Of a stretch of 17,625 nt of DNA, positions 8,249 through 17,271 are shown one piece after another; position 1 is the stretch's first letter, and every line of letters starts with the position of its first letter. The notes beneath the pieces are model-generated. The model saw only the letters and a program-made list of their open reading frames with translations, was not told the DNA's origin and made no database searches. Where the stretch lies: NCBI GenBank assembly GCA_002803225.1, contig NXFV01000402.1:1-17625 (forward strand), written 5' to 3'. A program made the position numbers and the translations under genes. This DNA is from Gamarada debralockiae (taxonomy: Eukaryota > Ascomycota > Leotiomycetes > Helotiales > Hyphodiscaceae).

Positions 8249-9625
8249 TTATTCCTTTCCTCCTTCCATCGAATCAGATAGTTTTCGCTGAGCGAGAATA
8301 TCCTCTTGAGCAAATTTCTTGTCCCGAAGTTTCTGCCAGATGATCCACACCGCAAACACCATTATCGTGAGTGGGATAGTTCCTGCTAGAAAATACCACC
8401 ATCTTTCTGAAACTTGGAATTGCTGTTGGCCGGTGGTGGAGTCTTGTTGGAAGTTGAAGAAGGTCATGCTGAAGACGGCCTACAAAAGTCAGCACCATTC
8501 AATTTCGGCTGCCGAATCATTCAAGAGTTGAAGTAAAGTGGAGACTTACAGAGATAAACGTCCCAGGCAGGAAGAACATAGTCACTGCCGTGATCGTTAT
8601 CATCGATGAACTGTCTCTTTGGGCATCCCGAGCCAAGGCCGTTGTTGTTTTTGAAATTTGCAGATTGATTTCATTATCAAACTGCGTTGAAAGATGGAAA
8701 ACCTTTTTGAACTTAGCGATGAATGCTTCAATGATTCGAAAGTATAACACACCAAGTTAATGCGAATGTTAGCTCTGTCCTTATAATTCGATATCCACCG
8801 CGTCGTGTGCTTGCATTTTGAGATCAGACAAGCAATCTGGCTAGCCTCGCTCGACAACCAGCCGGTGCAGGGGGTAGCTTCTGGATTTCCCTCAAGGCTT
8901 CACTAGCTTCAGCGAGGAACTCCAATAGCTCCTCAAAGCCGCTCACGTCCGCGAGAAGTATATGAAGCTGCTGTGAAAGGCGATGGAGAATTTGCGTCGC
9001 AACTTTGGAATTGTGTTCAAGTATTCCTCTTTCCTGTCTGGTGTCAGTATCTTAATGCTACTATATGGGAACCTACATCCTCGAGAAGCGTATCTCTCAT
9101 GCTAGTGCCCCATGCATTCCAGAAGTCCAAAGCGTGAGAAGCTAGCAGAATGTGTAGTGCTAATGGCTGTTCAACATCTGATCTTGCGACTTCGAGACAC
9201 ACGCCTCCAACGAACGGCATTGCCTTGGGAATGAAATTTATGCAGACGTTCGTAGTGAGTTTCTTCTTGAAATCATACGTAGTGAAAATGTACGACCTGC
9301 CACTTTCCAGTCCGAAACTATAGCGATAAAAGATATCTGAGTACAAATAGTTAGCTTTTCGAGAGCTTAATTTAAATCCCGAAGGAGCATGTACCTAATT
9401 TCGAAGGTCGTCCTACTTCGTCTTGATGTAAGAACAACCCTTCTCCTGGTCTTACCCAATATGCAAGCTCAAATAACCCCTCAAATGAACAGCACGGGGA
9501 TCCCAACTGTCTCGCAGAGGCTCAACAGCGCTTTGCTAGTAATCCCCAGAACCTTGTCGTGGGTAACCCATGGTATGAAGCTATTGCCGACCGTCAGAAC
9601 GAGGAATACCATGCTTGGAAGTTAA
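8249..9625 (-). pseudogene. CorA-like Mg2+ transporter-family protein gene, frame-disrupted
   Basis: Minus-strand gene whose C-terminal half is clear. Recognisable exons are about 9395-9625, 9077-9336, 8753-9033, 8550-8702 and 8249-8479. They are joined by introns 9337-9394 (GTACAT, GCTAAC branch), 9034-9076 (43 nt, ACTGAC), 8703-8752 and 8480-8549 (GTAAGT, GCTGAC). Motifs: EVGRPSKLDIFYRYSFGLES, a helical ERGILEHNSKVATQILHRL region, a RDSSSM segment leading into TM1 (ITITAVTMFFLPGTFIS), MTFFNFQ, and TM2 (WWYFLAGTIPLTIMVFAVW) followed by a charged tail. This is the fungal CorA-like architecture (two C-terminal membrane helices). The canonical GMN motif is not seen, as is usual in these divergent relatives. 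Frame breaks occur near 8880 (after LPPAP, before WLSSEASQ) and near 9484 (between GIPVLF and EGLFELAYW). The N-terminus beyond about 9560 is unclear. It may be an intact gene carrying assembly indels. Confidence 0.65.
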
Positions 9626-10010
9626 ACTCACAAGTTGCGCACTTTGATAGGAGCTGACTTCGAGTCTCCGTCGAGTGTCTAAAGGAAAGCTGACTTTAGC
9701 GACTACTAATTTTGGTGACTGCGTCGGGAAGACTTGGGCATGTTCCGCACCTCAAGCTTTTCATCTAGTGCGGCGTCATCAAGTTCAACATTAGTATCTG
9801 TGCGATAATTAGTAATTAACTCTTTTGAATGCTATGGTATACTGACACCCATCATCCGAAGCTTCCAACACGTCAATTTTGCACGTCGGGCTGAATCGGC
9901 CTGTCGCGACACCAGCCTGAACAGCACGTGAAAAGCTGGCGTGATCAAAGAACGAGGCCAATTTTTGTCAAAAGGAAGTCGCGTTTGCGCTTCTCTGTTC
10001 GTCATTAAAA
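9626..10010. other. no assignable gene
   Basis: Short frames on both strands without family features. A minus-strand stretch at about 9690-9790 reads VELDDAALDEKLEVRNMPKS and could be the remains of the CorA-like gene's 5' region, but no start can be fixed. Confidence 0.3.
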
Positions 10011-10578
10011 TGAGTCTTGGTGCATTGAAGGAGAGTTGCGATTTTCTTCCAGAAAAGTTGTGGCCTACGCTGAGGTCTAGCAACCGTGCAACGAGGCGGT
10101 GGCTGAGCTCCACATTCGGAACCCAGCGAATAGGAGGATATCATCATGTTGCAGTGTACCCAAAGGTAATTTCAAGATGCATGAAAGGCTTCCGAGGTTT
10201 TAGAAGGGTTCCAGCAGCAAGGCACTTGGCAGATTTGGTATTTGTTATGAAAGCACCTGGACTGGGATTTCAGCCAAAAAAGAGGTGGCGACTTTTTAGC
10301 GAGATCCGGCCTAGGGAGCCTTGCTTCGCAGCCCCCGTTGTTCTAGAGGAGTGAAGACAAACAACCCAATTCTAACAAACCCCTTGTCATCCCGCGGTAC
10401 AAGCAAAAGGAGCAATCCGCAAGGCGAATTTCGTTGTTTGGACGCTTGTCGGGGTAACTTGCATAAGAAACGTTTAGTAGAGACCATACGACAGCCTTTG
10501 AAGAGTTCGCGCTTTGCGAAAGACTTCCCATCTGAGTGCTTCTATTTTGTTAAACGATTGTCCTATGGCGTAGAATGA
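10011..10578 (+). pseudogene. possible F-box-like protein fragment
   Basis: From an in-frame ATG at 10011 the protein reads MSLGALKESCDFLPEKLWPT, then a basic helix (SSNRATRRWLSSTFG) and ARHLADLVFVMKAPG, stopping at 10352-10354. An overlapping frame (10321-10578) continues with a basic segment to TGA. The LPEKLW...NRATRRWLSSTFG pattern recalls the start of fungal F-box-like proteins, but there is no full F-box or repeat region. The overlap of the two frames would require a frameshift or an intron I cannot place. It could be noise. It is the only plausible plus-strand coding signal between 5340 and 12700. Confidence 0.25.
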
Positions 10579-10706
10579 TACTAGCGAGAGCCAGAGAGGG
10601 GCAAAGTGTGTTTCGAAAGTATCCTATCCTCATGAAACAAAGCCCCAAGTCTCAGGTACTCATTCTCCAGTCCTAGTACTCTACAAGTCAACGAGAACGG
10701 CATCAA

Positions 10707-11655
10707 CTAAGCTTTCAATATCTCTGCCTTCCATTCGACATCCTCAAAGCCACTCGCTCTGAGTACCTTCCTGATTTCAGAATTGAATCCAAAGTTCAGT
10801 CTCAAATCCAAGCACTTACAGTTCTTTAAATTGCTTGATCCATCTCTGCTTTCTAGGCTCCTCAAAAACCCAATCCCAGAGCCGCTCCAAATATATTGAT
10901 CCAAGGTATTATCGACTTGAGCTGGCATTCTGCAGCAAGGAAGCGATAGATTGTGTGAAAGTTGTGAGCACGGGAGCCGCCTGCTTTGTCGGAGGAGGTT
11001 GAAGAGTCGTATTGGCCAGTGAGAGCATAATCGAGACAGATATGCTGGATGTAATGGTAGTGTTTGCCGGGCGAGTGTGCGTCTAGGCTGAATGCTTCGT
11101 CTGGATAACAATCGGCAAAAGGCTCGAAAGATATGAGCGAATCAATATACCCAAGGCCGTTTCTCCGTGATTCCAAAGCTTTGGCCCGTCCTCTTAAATT
11201 CCAACACCAGCAGTCCCCAGAGCCAAGGCAAGAAATCCTCCTCAGCGCTGAGTTAGGCTTCTCCTTCTTCGACACCTCGAAAGCCTTCAAAGCTTGAACG
11301 AGATAAGCTGCATTCTCATATTTGGTTTCGCTGGAGGTGCTCAAACAGGTTGGATTGCGTCCAATATCCCCCGGCGTCGGCTTCGTCCGAGCCACCAAGC
11401 AGGCCGCTTTTTCCCCAGAAACCGGTGTGGTCGATCTCCTTCCAGGCATATGACAATGGGTCGACAATTTGAAGTTCATGGCGGTTGAAATAGATTGAAC
11501 AGTTAGTCTTCAGATGGTAATGCATGAGGCTGAGCCTCTCCCGGGAGCGACCCACATATCGTTTGGGTGGACAGAATCAGATACCTGTATTTCTTGTCGC
11601 GTTTCTCCTTGGAGTCCTATGAATTTTTCAAGCAATCTGACCTGGCAGTCTCTGC
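10707..11655 (-). pseudogene. unrecognised gene, frame-disrupted
   Basis: Coding-like stretches lie on the minus strand in three frames. A KEKRDKKYRYLILSTQ segment (about 11580-11625) is preceded at about 11640-11690 by what looks like an intron (GTGAGT...CAG). Next come IYFNRHELQIVDPLSYAW and GGYWTQSNLFEHLQRN (about 11330-11490), then ENAAYLVQALKAFEVSKKEK (about 11250-11310) through HNFHTIYRFLAAECQ (about 10930). The tail is DQYIWSGSGIGFLRSLES and LRLNFGFNSEIRKVLRASGF, ending at TAA 10707-10709. The change of frame near 10925-10950 and near 11320 is not explained by splice sites. I do not recognise the family; neither a signal peptide nor membrane helices are visible. Confidence 0.4.
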
Positions 11656-11699
11656 TTCTTCAATGATTCACAAGATTTGAGAGAATGAACTCACCCCTC

Positions 11700-12769
11700 G
11701 TAAAGCTCGTTCTCGTATTTGTATTCGTTGACTGGAGGGGGGCTCCTCCATTTTTGGCAGTATGCGAGGCGCCACCACCACAAACAAGAGATGGGCGAAG
11801 AGGCGTCATGTTCAAGATACATTTCCGTTCCGCGTCCTCCGGTTCCCATACAGCTCCCCAGCCAGTTCCCTAATCGTTTGCGATGTTCAGGCTTTGAGAC
11901 ATCACGAGTCGCTGACTTACTACCTTGATCGGAGAAATTGATTTGTTCGAAGATTTTGAATGATGCGGGCCCTGGAATTAAATTTGCAGAGGCAATTGAT
12001 CGAAACTTAAGGTGAAGGTGAAAAGTGAAGATGAACGTTGATGCTGAAGGAAAGGAAGAAGCTTAGCGAGCGTTCGCCTCCCTGCCAAAGGGACAGATTC
12101 TACACGTTGATAAAGCAGGCGGTCATTTCCGTACGCTTTAAGACGCAGTCTTTCTATCAACAACTTCTTCCAACCGAAGATTCTGACCACCCAACCACTG
12201 CCCCAAACCCTGAGAATCCACACAAGAGGAGGGAAGCGACGGGCATGGCAGCAACGAGGACCACGAAGACAGGCAATGAAGTTAGATACAACAAACGAGA
12301 AGGCAAACTACTCCTTAGGCCAAGAAATCGCAATTGGAAAGACACGATACTAATCACTTCAACACTCCAGAGATTGAAGGGATGTGGATTCAAGAGGTGA
12401 TCCTTTATGTTTGCTTCCCCGACTTCAGTCCTTCAGGCAGCAAGAACGATTGCACTCGAATTGCTCGAAGAAGTCGAGTGATTGATGTCCGGGTCCTTCA
12501 AAGGGATGAGGCCATTGATATTCCATTTCTTACTGCCGTATTCATATAGGCTAGGATGTCAACCACTACCTCGGTTTCAACGATTAGAATCTACTTCTGA
12601 TATGCTGACCTCCTGACATCTCGATTTCCAATCACCAAATCAAACAGAGCAGCTAAGGATCCTCCGTCGATGAGAAGGCCCCTTTCCTGATCACTAAAAC
12701 GGTGGGAAAGACCGAAATGGTATCTCCAATTGAGTTGCTATATTCAAAACAAAAATATAGACCCAAAAA
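11700..12769. other. intergenic stretch without assignable genes
   Basis: About 1.1 kb between the unrecognised relic and the stop of the pepsin-like gene. It contains only short frames with no domain, signal peptide or consistent splice pattern. It is the 3' flank of the pepsin-like gene and possibly the degraded 5' flank of the relic to its left. Confidence 0.4.
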
Positions 12770-14623
12770 TCATCCACCACCATCACTAGGATGTCTAATC
12801 GGACTCCTACTCTTCCAAGTGGGAGTACTCGCATCACTCCTCTGCCGTTCCGTCTGTCCTAACCTCTGCGCAGTCATTTCATGCATCCCATGGGGAGCCT
12901 CCAACTCATACAAAACCCTATCGCCGTCCATCTCCGGTGTCGGCACAACTTGACTACTATCCATTTCCGCACCAACAAAATAATGCTCCGCGTGCAACTC
13001 CGGCGGTTTGACTTCGGGAGTATCGAGTTCGGTGAGACCGGGGGTTGGGGTGCCATATGGATCGGGTATGATGGGCGGATCTTTGGGTTCGGATTCGATG
13101 GCTGCAGCGATTGCAGCTGCTTCGGCTTCGGCGGCTTTGCGCTTCTTGTGCCTGCGCCAGAAGAGGACGCCGCCGATGAGGATTAGGATCGCGATTGCGC
13201 CTACGACGATTCCGACAATTGCTCCTGTTCCGATCCCTGAGCTCTTCTTTGTATCTGTGCCGCCGCTGCCTCCTGTTCCTGTTGCCCCGGCAGTGGAAGT
13301 TTCGGTGCTGTTTGCTGGGGGTGTGATTGATACTATGTGTTTGTCGGTATTCAAATTCCAGGTCCGCTGATACACGGAGAAGTTTTGGCGCTGGTAATCG
13401 ATTGTTATGTAAGCTTCTTGGAGGAATTGCCGGCCGAGCGTGTATTGAGTTGAGTTCGCGGCTGGAACGAGGGGAAAATAGCGTGTTGCGTTCGCGGTGA
13501 TGGGGTATGAGACGTTGAGATCGAAAGCTGCATATGGGAACGTTATGTCGATTGTTTGGCCTCCGGTTGCCTGTGCACCGATTGTGAATGTAATGTTGGG
13601 GTTCTTGGCAAGTAGATTGGCGTGTTGTGTGTCGTTTAATAGATAGAGGCCAGTGGTGTTGTCGAGGACCAGATCGAATGCCTTTTCGAATTCTGCGCAT
13701 GCATCTTGTGGCAGGTAGTTCTGAGCAATTGTGCTATCGATAAGATAGAGGCCTGGTGTCGGCAGCAGTGAGGTGTTTCCACTGGTAGTAGTCGATGTGA
13801 TAGCCTGCAGCCCAACTGTGAGATCTCTCGTCTGGTCGAAGTAAAATCCGAAGGTCAGATCGTTTGGCTCGTACAGCGAGTCGTCGTATCCGCCCAACGT
13901 AAGACTTCCCAGGACCTCATTCAGTCGATATTTGGCCCCGGCATTATAGCTGAATGATAAACTCGGTATCATGTTCTGCTCGTGAAGGAGGGTCAAGAGA
14001 CTCGTTGCGCGATCGTTGAAAGTCGTGAAATTCGTCGGTCGAGGATTGAGTCCGATTTCGCCAACAATCCAATCTCGAGTCGTGATCATGGTAACCAGAG
14101 ACTCATTGAGGGTGACTCCTGTTCCCTGCCATCCAAGGCCAACTGTTCCTTATCAGTCAATGTTCATTTGATTGTCGATTGTGCCAAACGTACCAGTATC
14201 GAATCCATAGTCTCCCTCATCGTAATACCCAAGGTTTTCTTCTACGAATAGATAGTACACGCCTTTATCTTTCCACGTCGACGAGGTAGCATTCGAAAAG
14301 TTTCCACCACGCGCATTCGCACAGTCTGGACCTGTATATCCTTCACATCCCAAAGGGGCCTGCACTACCCAAGTCGAAGTCGCGGCTGTCGAGACGAAAA
14401 CTCGGAGATCCTGCGCTGGCGTTCCAACGCGGATAGGGAAACTCGACCACGGGCCATCATTGCCATCCCTTCCACACATTAGCAATTAGCATTTATTACG
14501 ATCAATTGATGATTTCGCATACCAGTATTGACTTGGGTCAACATCAATCGCCGCGGGAAGAACCTCTGCGGCTCTGGCCAAGAACCCCCATAGCAACGGC
14601 GATGTGGTGAAGAGGACCCTCAT
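12770..14623 (-). CDS. membrane-anchored pepsin-like (aspartic peptidase fold) protein, probably non-catalytic
   Basis: Predicted 582 residues from exons 14523-14623, 14194-14468 and 12770-14142. Introns are 14469-14522 (GTATGC...AAG, GCTAAT branch) and 14143-14193 (GTACGT...CAG, CTGAT branch). Start 14623 gives a signal peptide (MRVLFTTSPLLWGFLARAAE). Then come YWDGNDGPWSSFPIRVGTP, the N-lobe flap region, WIVGEIGLNPRP, and the C-lobe with LYLIDSTIAQNYLP and YTLGRQFLQEAYITIDY. The first catalytic motif, normally DTGS, reads VSTAAT at about 59-64 with Ser60 in the Asp position; the second reads DST (Asp261) instead of D-S/T-G. Many N-glycosylation sites follow. A Ser/Thr/Gly-rich stalk leads to a single membrane helix (about 429-453), a WRRHKKRK stop-transfer sequence and a roughly 125-residue Pro/Glu-rich cytosolic tail. 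The architecture suits a cell-surface binding or sensor protein rather than a protease. Confidence 0.9.
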
Positions 14624-15227
14624 CCTACCTAAAATCCACAAGCAGGGCTTGCAGTGACCCGAAAGTCGCAGCGGATGATCATGTCCTCGTATTCCAAACT
14701 CTAACGAGAGAAGAGATCGATAAAAAAGGGAAAGCGAGAAATGAAATTGGGATGGCAGATTGCCTTCAGCCTCATTTGCGGCTTTCCGGATCGGGGATAA
14801 CGGTTGACAGCACAATGAATTTGTCTATCTTTCAGCTTTTGGCGGGGGTCTCGAAGTCGTGCTACTCTAGCTTTTTGGGATGTGCTGTGGCGCACTTCGG
14901 GTCAAAGATCAATAGCTCAAGTCTCCCGCCAGCTTCTCCAGACAATCATCTGCCGGACCCCAAGCAATTGAGGACGGTATCTGTACCTTCGTGGCGATTG
15001 AAATGATCCCAGTCGCAAGATGTCGTGCGTCTGAGTGCCAGACCTTAAATTGTGATCATCAGTTGCCAGGCTCGCCAAATCTCCGTCTGGATCCCATTGG
15101 CTGGGTCGTATTTTCGCTATCTATCCAGTCGGGAAACACAAAATTTGATGTAATCGTGGGCCAACCGACCCTTCATTTTTAAATAATTTATAATAAATTA
15201 ACAGCATGATTCATCTTTTTCGACATT
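14624..15227. other. 5' flank of the pepsin-like gene, no gene seen
   Basis: About 600 bp upstream of the pepsin-like start with only short unsupported frames and no clear TATA box in the gene's orientation. It ends in an AT-rich run (about 15177-15205) that marks the start of the repeat nest. Confidence 0.4.
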
Positions 15228-15347
15228 TGTCGCAAACACCTTATAACCTATTTCTACCAGTCAAAACGCTTAGTAACTTTATTCTAACCCCCTAACAACC
15301 TCCTCTAGCATTCTAGAATTAGTAGGGGAGCAAAATCGACAGCCTTA

Positions 15348-15391
15348 CGAAGGACGCTACCAAAAGTCATGAGGCTGCAGGGTATTTAGGC
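15348..15391 (+). repeat. left terminal inverted repeat of the MITE
   Basis: Pairs with 15572-15615 in inverted orientation. The outer 26 bases match perfectly; the inner 18 carry three transitions. Confidence 0.85.
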
Positions 15392-15571
15392 ATGTTTGAA
15401 GCCTGAAGGAGCCTGAGATGCGCTGAAGAGACGCTGTCGTCTAGGCAACGGCCCCTGTAGCAATCTAGAAGCGATTGGAGAAGAGACCACTCGTCTAAGA
15501 TTTTACAGGGACTCTTACAGGGCTCTTCAGGCCGTAAACCTGAACCCCACAGAGCCATCCAGGCTGGGATG

Positions 15572-15615
15572 GCCTAAACACCCTGTAGTCTCATGACTTT
15601 TGGTAGCGTCCTTCG
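15572..15615 (-). repeat. right terminal inverted repeat of the MITE
   Basis: Reverse complement of 15348-15391. The adjoining TA at 15616-15617 matches the TA at 15346-15347. Confidence 0.85.
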
Positions 15616-16235
15616 TAGGTAGTTAGCTAACGCGAACCCCAATTCTAACGCAACTACATACTAGCTATTTATAGCCATTTAGACTATCAAGGTCATTATA
15701 AGAGGTGCCAATTAGCTAGAGAAAGTTAGTAACTCATAGAAACACATAAAAAAGGCAGTAATCCGTTAATCTCAAGCTAATAGCTAGGACACGTCCCTAG
15801 AGCTCTAGAAGATTAAAGCCTAAGTCAAGGGCTTCACAGACCTAGTCAAGGCATATCCAAGCAGCCTATAGCCCCTACATTATATATATAGACGCCCTTA
15901 GAGGCAAGGGAGGTCTCTTGTAATAGGAGCCTAGACCCTGAAGGGATAGTCTAGGTTACAGGGACCTTGGAGACCCTAAAGGGGTTTTGCGACAGTTCTG
16001 GCGAATGTCACCTGATCGTGCTGCCTGCGCGTGAGTCAAGCGCCCGTGGGAGCCCAGCGTGCTAGCGCGTTCCAGAGATATATTAGACTTCATGTACTTA
16101 CAGAACCTTCTCCTTCTCTCCTTACCTTAGTATCTTCGTTAATACAGCACCTTCTGCGCTGAGTCTTCAATGCGTGAGCCTCGATGGCGTAGAGCTGTCA
16201 CAGGTTTGCAGATGCTTGCGCACAGTCAGCTGTAC

Positions 16236-16466
16236 AGTCAGTAGCTAGTACAGCTGCATGTGAAGATACTAGCCAGGAGCGAAGCATAAGTAGGACTTGC
16301 TGACCCTACTTGTAAGAGGGCAAGCTTGAGTTTCGGAAATCAGATTGTACGAATGCTCAGGAATCCTACTATCAATACAACCAATACTTCTTCTTTTACT
16401 GAACTGCTACTTCTCTGATATACTGTGATCCCTCCTGTTGCCCTCCAGCTGCCTCAGCTGATACAT
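16236..16466 (+). repeat. left arm of a long diverged inverted repeat
   Basis: Reverse-complement similarity to 17272-17478 along its whole length. Anchor blocks include CTACTTCTCTGATATACTGT with GATCCCTCCTG, GAATGCTCAGGAAT, AATCAGATTGTACGAA, CTCAAGCTTG in the complement, and CAGTCAGTAGCTAG at the outer edge. Differences are mostly transitions plus a few small indels. It could be a terminal inverted repeat of a larger element or one of two repeats inserted head to head. Confidence 0.7.
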
Positions 16467-16492
16467 CTCTCGAGCGTAAGGCTAGCTAGTGC

Positions 16493-16769
16493 TTAACTGT
16501 TACGGCCTTGTTCTGCGACCCCCTGGCAGATCGCCAGCCGCTTCTCGGCTAAGCTCCGGCCCCTCTATTTCATGAAACCTCAGCTATCATATGAACCTCT
16601 AACTTTCCTCTGGCCTCCTATAGTCTATATATACTAGCACTTCTATATTCTCTTTTTACTCTCTTCTCTCCTTAGCTTTAGATTCTTGTATCTAGTCTAC
16701 CAATCAAGCTGGTTTTTACCCTCCGTACGGGTTTCCCTGCTCCCTTATTGGCTGAGACGTGACATTAAC
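16493..16769. mobile_element. solo LTR with 5-bp target duplication
   Basis: A 267-bp unit (16498-16764) begins TGTTACGGCC and ends GAGACGTGACA, giving TG...CA ends within a short inverted repeat (TGTTACG/CGTGACA). It is flanked on both sides by the identical pentamer TTAAC (16493-16497 and 16765-16769). It contains TATATATACTAG at about 16626, a likely TATA box, and a pyrimidine-rich tract downstream. No internal retrotransposon coding sequence is present, so it is the usual product of recombination between two LTRs. Orientation is probably plus, judged from the TATA position. Confidence 0.88.
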
Positions 16770-16873
16770 CATATGTCTAGCTTGTCCCTGCCTGCTGCAC
16801 TTGTGAACTAGTAGTTGTACGGGAGCGGTGTGAATAGCTTTGACCGCTGTGCTAACTGGCCAAAAAGGCACAA

Positions 16874-16894
16874 GAATTGATGAACGATCAATTC
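16874..16894. repeat. perfect 8-bp stem hairpin
   Basis: GAATTGAT (16874-16881), five-base loop GAACG, ATCAATTC (16887-16894). Short and AT-rich; no T-run follows and there is no gene nearby, so no role can be assigned. Confidence 0.5.
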
Positions 16895-16909
16895 GCTATT
16901 CTACTATAT

Positions 16910-16979
16910 AAGTGTGACTCCTAATGCTAACATATGCCGCACGCCTCCAACGCCGACATATACCGCACACAAGTGTGAC
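16910..16979. repeat. short direct repeats
   Basis: AAGTGTGAC occurs at 16910-16918 and 16971-16979. Between them ACATATGCCGCAC (16930-16942) and ACATATACCGCAC (16956-16968) differ by a single TpG/TpA change. It looks like a degenerate tandem array or the edge of another small element. Confidence 0.5.
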
Positions 16980-17011
16980 GGCGCTAAATAATCGAACCCG
17001 GAATGACACTA

Positions 17012-17060
17012 CAGTCAAACCTGGATATAAGAATCCTGTAGATCAGAATACCTGACCAAT
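17012..17060 (+). repeat. pogo/Tigger-type transposon terminus-like sequence
   Basis: CAGTCAAACCTGGATATAAG followed by repeated AGAAT units resembles the CAGTCAAACCTCG-type terminal repeat of pogo/Tigger elements. A weaker relative, CTCAAACCTTGAAATATAG, lies at about 17195 in the same orientation. No partner terminus in the opposite orientation and no transposase are seen, so it is a fragment or a non-autonomous relic. Confidence 0.4.
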
Positions 17061-17271
17061 AAGAATATAGCAGCTGGTGCCTTTTTTTGTAGGTGAGCCA
17101 ATAAGAATACCTCTCTAGAAGAATATTCTTAAGTAATCACGGTCCGTAACCTTAGATTCCCTCCTAATTATATCATCACTTAAGAATATCTTTACTCAAA
17201 CCTTGAAATATAGAGACTTGTTGATTATATTGAGAGAGAGATGAGACTCAAGAAGGTTAATTCAATGGTAC

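Larger units (their letters stand above)
15346..15617. mobile_element. MITE with terminal inverted repeats and TA target duplication
   Basis: A 268-bp non-coding element (15348-15615) flanked by TA on both sides. The terminal inverted repeats start CGAAGGACGCTACCAAAAGT. They are identical over the first 26 bases (28 with TA) and continue to about 44 bases with three purine transitions of the G/A type. The interior is GC-richer than its surroundings and codes for nothing recognisable. TA duplication and length fit a Tc1/mariner-type non-autonomous element. It sits inside the LTR-like unit 15228-15994, so it inserted later. Confidence 0.85.
15228..15994. mobile_element. LTR-like unit interrupted by a MITE
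   Basis: The unit is bounded by imperfect inverted termini, TGTCGCAAACACC at the left and GGGGTTTTGCGACA at the right, in the TG...CA style of fungal LTR retrotransposons. Removing the nested MITE leaves about 500 bp, a normal LTR length. A TATATATATAG box lies at about 15880 in the 3' third. The flanking pentamers (ACATT and GTTCT) do not match, so it is not a simple solo LTR; it may be one LTR of a deleted element. The sequence after 15994 (TGGCGAATGTCACC, from 15999) could be a primer-binding site, but I cannot match it to a tRNA. Confidence 0.5.

Noticed and set aside
9832..10113. Minus-strand frame of 93 codons
   Set aside because: No recognisable domain; it overlaps the slightly better plus-strand candidate and lacks splice or promoter support.
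11685..11928. Two overlapping plus-strand frames with a hydrophobic start
   Set aside because: A VLVFVFVDW stretch mimics a signal peptide, but the remainder is low-complexity with no family match, and a minus-strand splice-like pattern overlaps its start.
12957..13700. Minus-strand frame of 247 codons rich in Arg/His/Ser
   Set aside because: Out-of-frame shadow inside exon 3 of the pepsin-like gene; the composition is typical of a frame-shifted reading.
15367..15558. Minus-strand 63-codon frame
   Set aside because: Entirely inside the MITE; chance frame in a non-coding element.
16006..16202. TGTCACCTG...CTGTCACA as another solo LTR
   Set aside because: The segment has a TATA-like box and TG...CA ends, but the flanking pentamers (GCGAA, GGTTT) do not match and the termini are not inverted, so the boundaries are arbitrary.
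16980..17005. TCGAACCCGG, a second T-arm-like match
   Set aside because: The stem does not extend to five pairs and no cloverleaf can be drawn; it lies in repeat DNA.
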